From the NCBI GenBank assembly GCA_036518955.1, contig DATDMG010000500.1, positions 1 to 5,180 on the forward strand: 5,180 nt of DNA, in the 5' to 3' direction. Source of the DNA: DATDMG01 sp036518955. GTDB taxonomy: Bacteria; Actinomycetota; Actinomycetes; Actinomycetales; Kineosporiaceae. Numbering within the stretch: the first letter of the stretch is position 1; every line of letters begins with the position of its first letter. The notes under the pieces were generated by a model. The model was not told the origin of the DNA and did no database searches. It saw only the letters and a list, made by a program, of their open reading frames with translations. This document shows positions 1-2,556 of the stretch, piece by piece. A program made the position numbers and the translations under genes.

Positions 1-95
1 GCCGATCGGGCGGCCCGGGGAGCACCGAGGAGCTGCGCGCCGCCTTCCTGCGCCTCCGGGACCTGTACCGGTGGCTGGGCCGTCCGAGGAGCTGA
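1..95 (+). CDS. 3' end of an unidentified plus-strand gene (partial)
   Basis: Only the last 30 complete codons are visible, in the frame whose first full codon begins at base 3, ending at a TGA at 93-95. The peptide has a helix-like charged and hydrophobic stretch (ELRAAFLRLRDLYRWLGRP), and nearly every codon ends in G or C, as expected of actinomycete coding DNA. The other frames here give Pro/Gly/Arg-rich translations that do not look like protein. The gene converges on the minus-strand operon, with its stop 180 bp from the stop of the nearest operon gene. It is therefore transcribed separately and may or may not belong to the same pathway. The fragment is too short to assign a family. Confidence 0.5.
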   Translation, partial: RSGGPGSTEELRAAFLRLRDLYRWLGRPRS

Positions 96-110
96 TCTTC
101 CTCACCGGGG

Positions 111-162
111 GCGGGCCTGGGGGAGGCGTGCCGTGCTCCTGCACGTTCCCGGCCCAGCCCGC
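111..162 (+). terminator. Imperfect nested hairpin, candidate terminator of the left-edge gene
   Basis: Bases 111-121 (GCGGGCCTGGG) pair with 153-162 (CCCAGCCCGC) with one bulged C at 116. Inside the loop, CGTGC (127-131) pairs with GCACG (141-145). The structure starts 15 bp after the TGA of the plus-strand gene. There is no T-tract, but GC-rich hairpins without one are common terminators in actinomycetes. That it terminates is inferred from its position between convergent genes. Confidence 0.45.
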
Positions 163-172
163 CGCGGGCCGG
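149..172. terminator. Perfect 7-bp hairpin, alternative terminator stem
   Basis: CCGGCCC (149-155) and GGGCCGG (166-172) are exact reverse complements with a 10-base loop. This stem overlaps the right arm of the hairpin at 111-162, so the two are mutually exclusive folds in one RNA. Being symmetric, it could act on transcripts from either side. Confidence 0.35.
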
Positions 173-210
173 TACGCGACGCGGACTCAGCTCCCCGGCA
201 CGACGGGTGA

Positions 211-237
211 TCGTCGACGAGCCCGGAGGCGTCGACG
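211..237. repeat. Two copies of the palindrome CGTCGACG
   Basis: CGTCGACG occurs at 212-219 (within the 10-bp palindrome TCGTCGACGA, 211-220) and again at 230-237, 18 bp apart from centre to centre. A paired palindrome could be a protein-binding site, but GTCGAC is common in high-GC DNA and this spot lies between two gene ends rather than upstream of a start. No function is claimed. Confidence 0.3.
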
Positions 238-252
238 TCCGTCAGGCCTCCG
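224..252 (-). terminator. 7-bp stem-loop after the operon's last visible gene
   Basis: CGGAGGC (224-230) and GCCTCCG (246-252) are exact reverse complements with a 15-base loop. For minus-strand transcription it begins 23 bp after the stop codon of the degenerate KAS III-like gene, the expected place for an operon terminator. No T-tract is present. It supports the idea that the operon ends here. Confidence 0.4.
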
Positions 253-275
253 CGTGCTCGCGGCCGGGTGGGCGC

Positions 276-1190
276 TCAGGGACGCGTCGGCCGGCCCGTC
301 GTCCAGAACGTCCACACCTCATCGGTGACCGGATTGGCGTCCACCACGATGAGCGGGCGTGCGGCACCGGGGTCGTTCCGGTGGGCGACCGCGCGCCAGA
401 CGCCCGTGGACGGCAGACCGGGGGCGTCGCGCACCACGTGCGCACCGGGGATCGGAACCGGCAGACCGGGGTCCACGCCGGCGCCGAGCACGACGTCGGG
501 CGAGTTGCCCAGGACCTCGGGGTCCACCGGCGCGAAGGCGCGCCGGAGAACCTCGTCCGGTGGCACCGTCGCCTGGTGGCGCACCTGGCAGCCCCGACCG
601 GATCCGCCGGCCCGGCCGCCGATCCGGTCAGGAGGAGGTGCGGTGAGGACCACTGCGGCCGCGGCGCTGGCGTCGACCCGCTGGGAGAGGTCGGACGGCC
701 CGTCGTACGGCAGCAGCGCCTGGTCGAAGAGCAGCACCACCGCCCGGCGATGACCGTGCCGCCGGGCACAGCGCTGTGCCAGGTCGACAGCGGTGAAGGC
801 CGCCCCGCGGCCCTGATCCGTGATCCCGAAGGCGAGCGGGTCGCCCGGCAAGGCCTCGAGTACGGACGGCGCCGCCTGGTGGGCGGGCAGCAGGTCAGGT
901 GTCGCGCTGGCGAGCACCACGAGATCCACGCTCTCGTCCGGTTCGAGGAACTCCGCGACGAGCGGGGCGGCCATCTCCGCGAAGGTCGAACCGGCGCGGG
1001 GGGCGGCCCGCGGGTCGAGGGGCATCGACGCCATCCGCGCGAGGTCCGACGAGAGCGCGGCGGAGGCTGTGTCATCCGGCACCGTGGTCCCCCTGGGGAA
1101 GACGCGGTGACCGATCCGGTGCAGCGCGAGCGCGGCTCGGTCGGGCGTGGCGAACGGCCGGTGCCGCGGGGTTACGGCTTGGTAGGTCAT
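276..1190 (-). CDS. Degenerate KAS III-like protein lacking catalytic residues (probable partner subunit)
   Basis: This encodes 304 residues from the ATG at 1190. An in-frame GTG at 1211 would add seven residues, but it has no ribosome binding site and lies upstream of the GGAGGAG at 1203-1209, so the ATG is preferred. Thiolase-fold features are visible in the N-terminal half: VDLVVLASATPD (88-99), LAFGITDQGRGAAFTAVDLA (119-138) and a hydrophobic strand, RAVVLLFDQALL (149-160). Residues 125-138 line up without gaps with the active-site segment of the neighbouring KAS III (EHACASGLLAVDLA) and share the ending AVDLA, but the nucleophilic Cys is Arg128. The His region appears as VVLGAGVD (233-240), with Ala237 in the His position. 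The protein should therefore not condense acyl groups by itself. By analogy with PqsB, or with chain length factors of type II PKSs, it may form a heterodimer with the adjacent enzyme. The reading frame is intact and its codon use matches its neighbours, so it is not an obvious pseudogene. The KAS III relationship rests on alignment by eye. Confidence 0.75.
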   Translation of the reverse strand: MTYQAVTPRHRPFATPDRAALALHRIGHRVFPRGTTVPDDTASAALSSDLARMASMPLDPRAAPRAGSTFAEMAAPLVAEFLEPDESVDLVVLASATPDLLPAHQAAPSVLEALPGDPLAFGITDQGRGAAFTAVDLAQRCARRHGHRRAVVLLFDQALLPYDGPSDLSQRVDASAAAAVVLTAPPPDRIGGRAGGSGRGCQVRHQATVPPDEVLRRAFAPVDPEVLGNSPDVVLGAGVDPGLPVPIPGAHVVRDAPGLPSTGVWRAVAHRNDPGAARPLIVVDANPVTDEVWTFWTTGRPTRP

Positions 1191-1202
1191 CGCGCGAGAC
1201 GT

Positions 1203-1209
1203 CTCCTCC
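1203..1209 (-). promoter_or_regulatory. Ribosome binding site that decides the start of the KAS III-like partner
   Basis: On the minus strand this reads GGAGGAG, 12 bases before the ATG at 1190. The spacing is longer than usual, but it is the only good Shine-Dalgarno match in the 52-bp gap. It overlaps the codons that a GTG start at 1211 would use, which argues against that start. Confidence 0.55.
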
Positions 1210-1223
1210 ACACCGAACGGTGT
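1210..1223. repeat. 14-bp inverted repeat ACACCG-AA-CGGTGT
   Basis: The two 6-bp arms are exact reverse complements separated by AA. It lies in the gap between the KAS III gene and its degenerate partner, directly upstream of the GGAGGAG ribosome binding site. In RNA it could form a short hairpin (ACACC/GGUGU with a four-base loop) beside the binding site. In DNA it resembles a small operator. Either role is inference. Confidence 0.4.
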
Positions 1224-1242
1224 CTGGCAGGTGGTCAGTTCG

Positions 1243-2172
1243 TCAGTGCTGCAGCACCATGGCCGAGAACGTCGCGCCCAGCCCCACGGACGTCATGGCG
1301 TAATAGTCCCCGGGCCGCATCAGCCGTGATTCGGTGACCGTGCGGTAGTTCAGGAAAGGGTCTGCGGTGAAGCAGTGCCCCATCCGGGGCAGGTTGTCCA
1401 GGAACACCCGCTCGAGCGGGAGTCCGAGTCTCTTCACCGTCTTGACCCAGGACAAGGCGTTGACATTGTGCGGAAGGATCAGCGCCAGGTCGTCCAGCGT
1501 GATCCCTGCCGACGCGACGGCCGACTTCACGACGTCCGCCAGCGCCGGGGGATAGATGTCCCCGAACATCGCGTACTGGTCGCTATTCAGGCAGGGGCCG
1601 GTGTTCGGCAGCGGAACGGTGCGCGTCGTGAACGACATCACCCGGTCTCCGGCACCTTCCGCGGAGACCAGCACGGCTGACGCCGCCTCGCCCATGACGG
1701 CCACTCCGGGCATGAGTTGGGCGGGTTTGCTGAACGCCTTCTCGCCCAGCAGGACCAGGGCGAGGGCATCGGGGAGCGGGTCGGTGTCGAGCAGCGTTCC
1801 GGCCAGGTCGACGGCCAGGAGCCCTGAGGCGCAGGCGTGTTCGGTCACCGCGAACGCCTGCGCCTGCCGCAGGCCCAGCGCCCGTCGCACGTCGTCCAGC
1901 GGACTGCGGGGGTACGGCGAGGGGAACCGCACGGTGCGGGCCCGGATCAGGTAGCGGACCTGATGCTCTCGTCCGCGGAGCCCGGCGAGTCCTGCCGCGG
2001 CCGCCAGCATCAGGTCCGTCTCCGACAGTTCCGGGTCCCAGCAGATGTGCTCGAACCCGAATCCGCGTCGATAACGGCGGGTCTCCACCTGGGTCAGGCC
2101 GATCACCGGCCCGTGCGTGGTCAGGGGGACCCGCGGCGGCAGGTGCGTTGCCACCTCGACCAGCGACGTCAC
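1243..2172 (-). CDS. KAS III (FabH-like) 3-oxoacyl-ACP synthase
   Basis: This 309-aa protein is close to the usual FabH length. KAS III enzymes condense an acyl thioester with an ACP-bound unit by decarboxylative or non-decarboxylative Claisen chemistry. Visible features are the N-terminal SLVEVATHLPPRV, the active-site segment TEHACASGLLAVDLA with Cys114, GEAASAVLVS (161-170), ILPHNVNALSW with His235, and a C-terminal glycine motif, TSVGLGATFSAMVL (294-307). Where FabH has its third catalytic residue (the Asn of GNTSAAS), this protein reads MGHCFTADPF, so the apparent triad is Cys114-His235-His266. The GTG at 2172 is the first usable start, 43 bp after the ACP stop. Its ribosome binding site is poor, since a GGGGAG at 2194-2199 lies 21 bases upstream. 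Together with the ACP just upstream and the cysteine-less sister just downstream, it probably acts in trans on the polyketide chain, either in release or in priming. It most resembles a secondary-metabolism KAS III rather than a housekeeping FabH. The exact reaction is unknown. Confidence 0.92.
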   Translation of the reverse strand: MTSLVEVATHLPPRVPLTTHGPVIGLTQVETRRYRRGFGFEHICWDPELSETDLMLAAAAGLAGLRGREHQVRYLIRARTVRFPSPYPRSPLDDVRRALGLRQAQAFAVTEHACASGLLAVDLAGTLLDTDPLPDALALVLLGEKAFSKPAQLMPGVAVMGEAASAVLVSAEGAGDRVMSFTTRTVPLPNTGPCLNSDQYAMFGDIYPPALADVVKSAVASAGITLDDLALILPHNVNALSWVKTVKRLGLPLERVFLDNLPRMGHCFTADPFLNYRTVTESRLMRPGDYYAMTSVGLGATFSAMVLQH

Positions 2173-2215
2173 GGTCGCCGCCCGGTACGTGAGCTCCCCG
2201 CAGGAGCGGCGTCCG

Positions 2216-2473
2216 TCACCAGCCGGCGAGGTCTGCCAGGACCTGGTAGACGCGTTCGAGAGTGAGCAGGTCGTCCCAGTCCTGCTGGGCGATCGTGACC
2301 TCGAACTCCTCCTCCAGGGCCGCTCTGAAGTCCATCAGCACCAACGAGTCGGCACCGCAGTCGCGGGCGAAGTCAGTGGTCATGGTGAGCGTCTCCGGGT
2401 CGACCTCCAGGTGCTCGGCCGCCATGACGCGGATCCGGGCAAGCCGCTGCTCGTTCATTGCTGTGGTCTCCAT
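2216..2473 (-). CDS. Discrete acyl carrier protein
   Basis: This is a typical-length ACP of 85 residues. The phosphopantetheine attachment motif is CGADSLVLMDF, with Ser43 as the modified residue (codon at 2345-2347). It is followed by the acidic helix-II region ALEEEFEVTI that usually contacts partner enzymes. The N-terminal helix (RLARIRVMAAEHLEV) also fits the fold. Start: the ATG at 2473 has a strong AGGAGGT five bases upstream, the best ribosome binding site in the window, so this small protein may be made in excess over the PKS. It lies 81 bp downstream of the PKS gene and 43 bp upstream of the KAS III gene. Because the PKS already has its own ACP domain, this one probably carries a separate building block or receives the finished chain for the KAS III. 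Its acyl load cannot be read from sequence. Confidence 0.93.
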   Translation of the reverse strand: METTAMNEQRLARIRVMAAEHLEVDPETLTMTTDFARDCGADSLVLMDFRAALEEEFEVTIAQQDWDDLLTLERVYQVLADLAGW

Positions 2474-2478
2474 GGACT

Positions 2479-2485
2479 ACCTCCT
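2479..2485 (-). promoter_or_regulatory. Strong ribosome binding site of the ACP gene
   Basis: On the minus strand this reads AGGAGGT, five bases before the ATG at 2473. The near-perfect match and spacing fix the ACP start. They also contrast with the weak site of the next gene, suggesting that ACP is translated more than the condensing enzyme. Confidence 0.8.
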
Positions 2486-2538
2486 GAGGGATTCCTGATG
2501 GATCACGATGGCTTCTCGGGGAGCTGCGAAGTGCCTCC

Positions 2539-2556
2539 GACCGGCGGCGGCCGGTC
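2539..2556 (-). repeat. 7-bp hairpin overlapping the PKS stop codon
   Basis: GACCGGC (2539-2545) and GCCGGTC (2550-2556) are exact reverse complements with a four-base loop. The structure covers two bases of the PKS TGA (2555-2557) and the first bases of the 81-bp gap before the ACP gene. It could act as a partial terminator, or protect the 3' end of a processed PKS message. Function is inferred from position only. Confidence 0.4.

Noticed and set aside
1..145. A minus-strand gene leaving the left edge from a GTG at 145
   Set aside because: The translation is mainly Pro, Gly, Arg and Ser without protein-like features. The plus-strand frame ending at 95 has much better composition and third-base G/C.
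242..1075. A second minus-strand frame overlapping the KAS III-like partner
   Set aside because: Its Ser/Arg/Pro/Thr-rich translation has no motif, while the frame at 276..1190 aligns with the adjacent KAS III and has a ribosome binding site.
276..1190. The KAS III-like partner as a pseudogene
   Set aside because: It lacks catalytic residues, but the frame is intact over 304 codons with a plausible ribosome binding site and codon use like its neighbours. A non-catalytic subunit is the better reading.
1191..1211. GTG start at 1211 for the KAS III-like partner
   Set aside because: No ribosome binding site lies upstream, and the added codons contain the GGAGGAG that serves the ATG at 1190.
207..1337. 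A 376-codon open frame on the plus strand
   Set aside because: It is antisense to the KAS III-like partner and has Arg/Gly-rich composition with no recognisable motif. The opposite strand gives thiolase-like strands and a plausible ribosome binding site.
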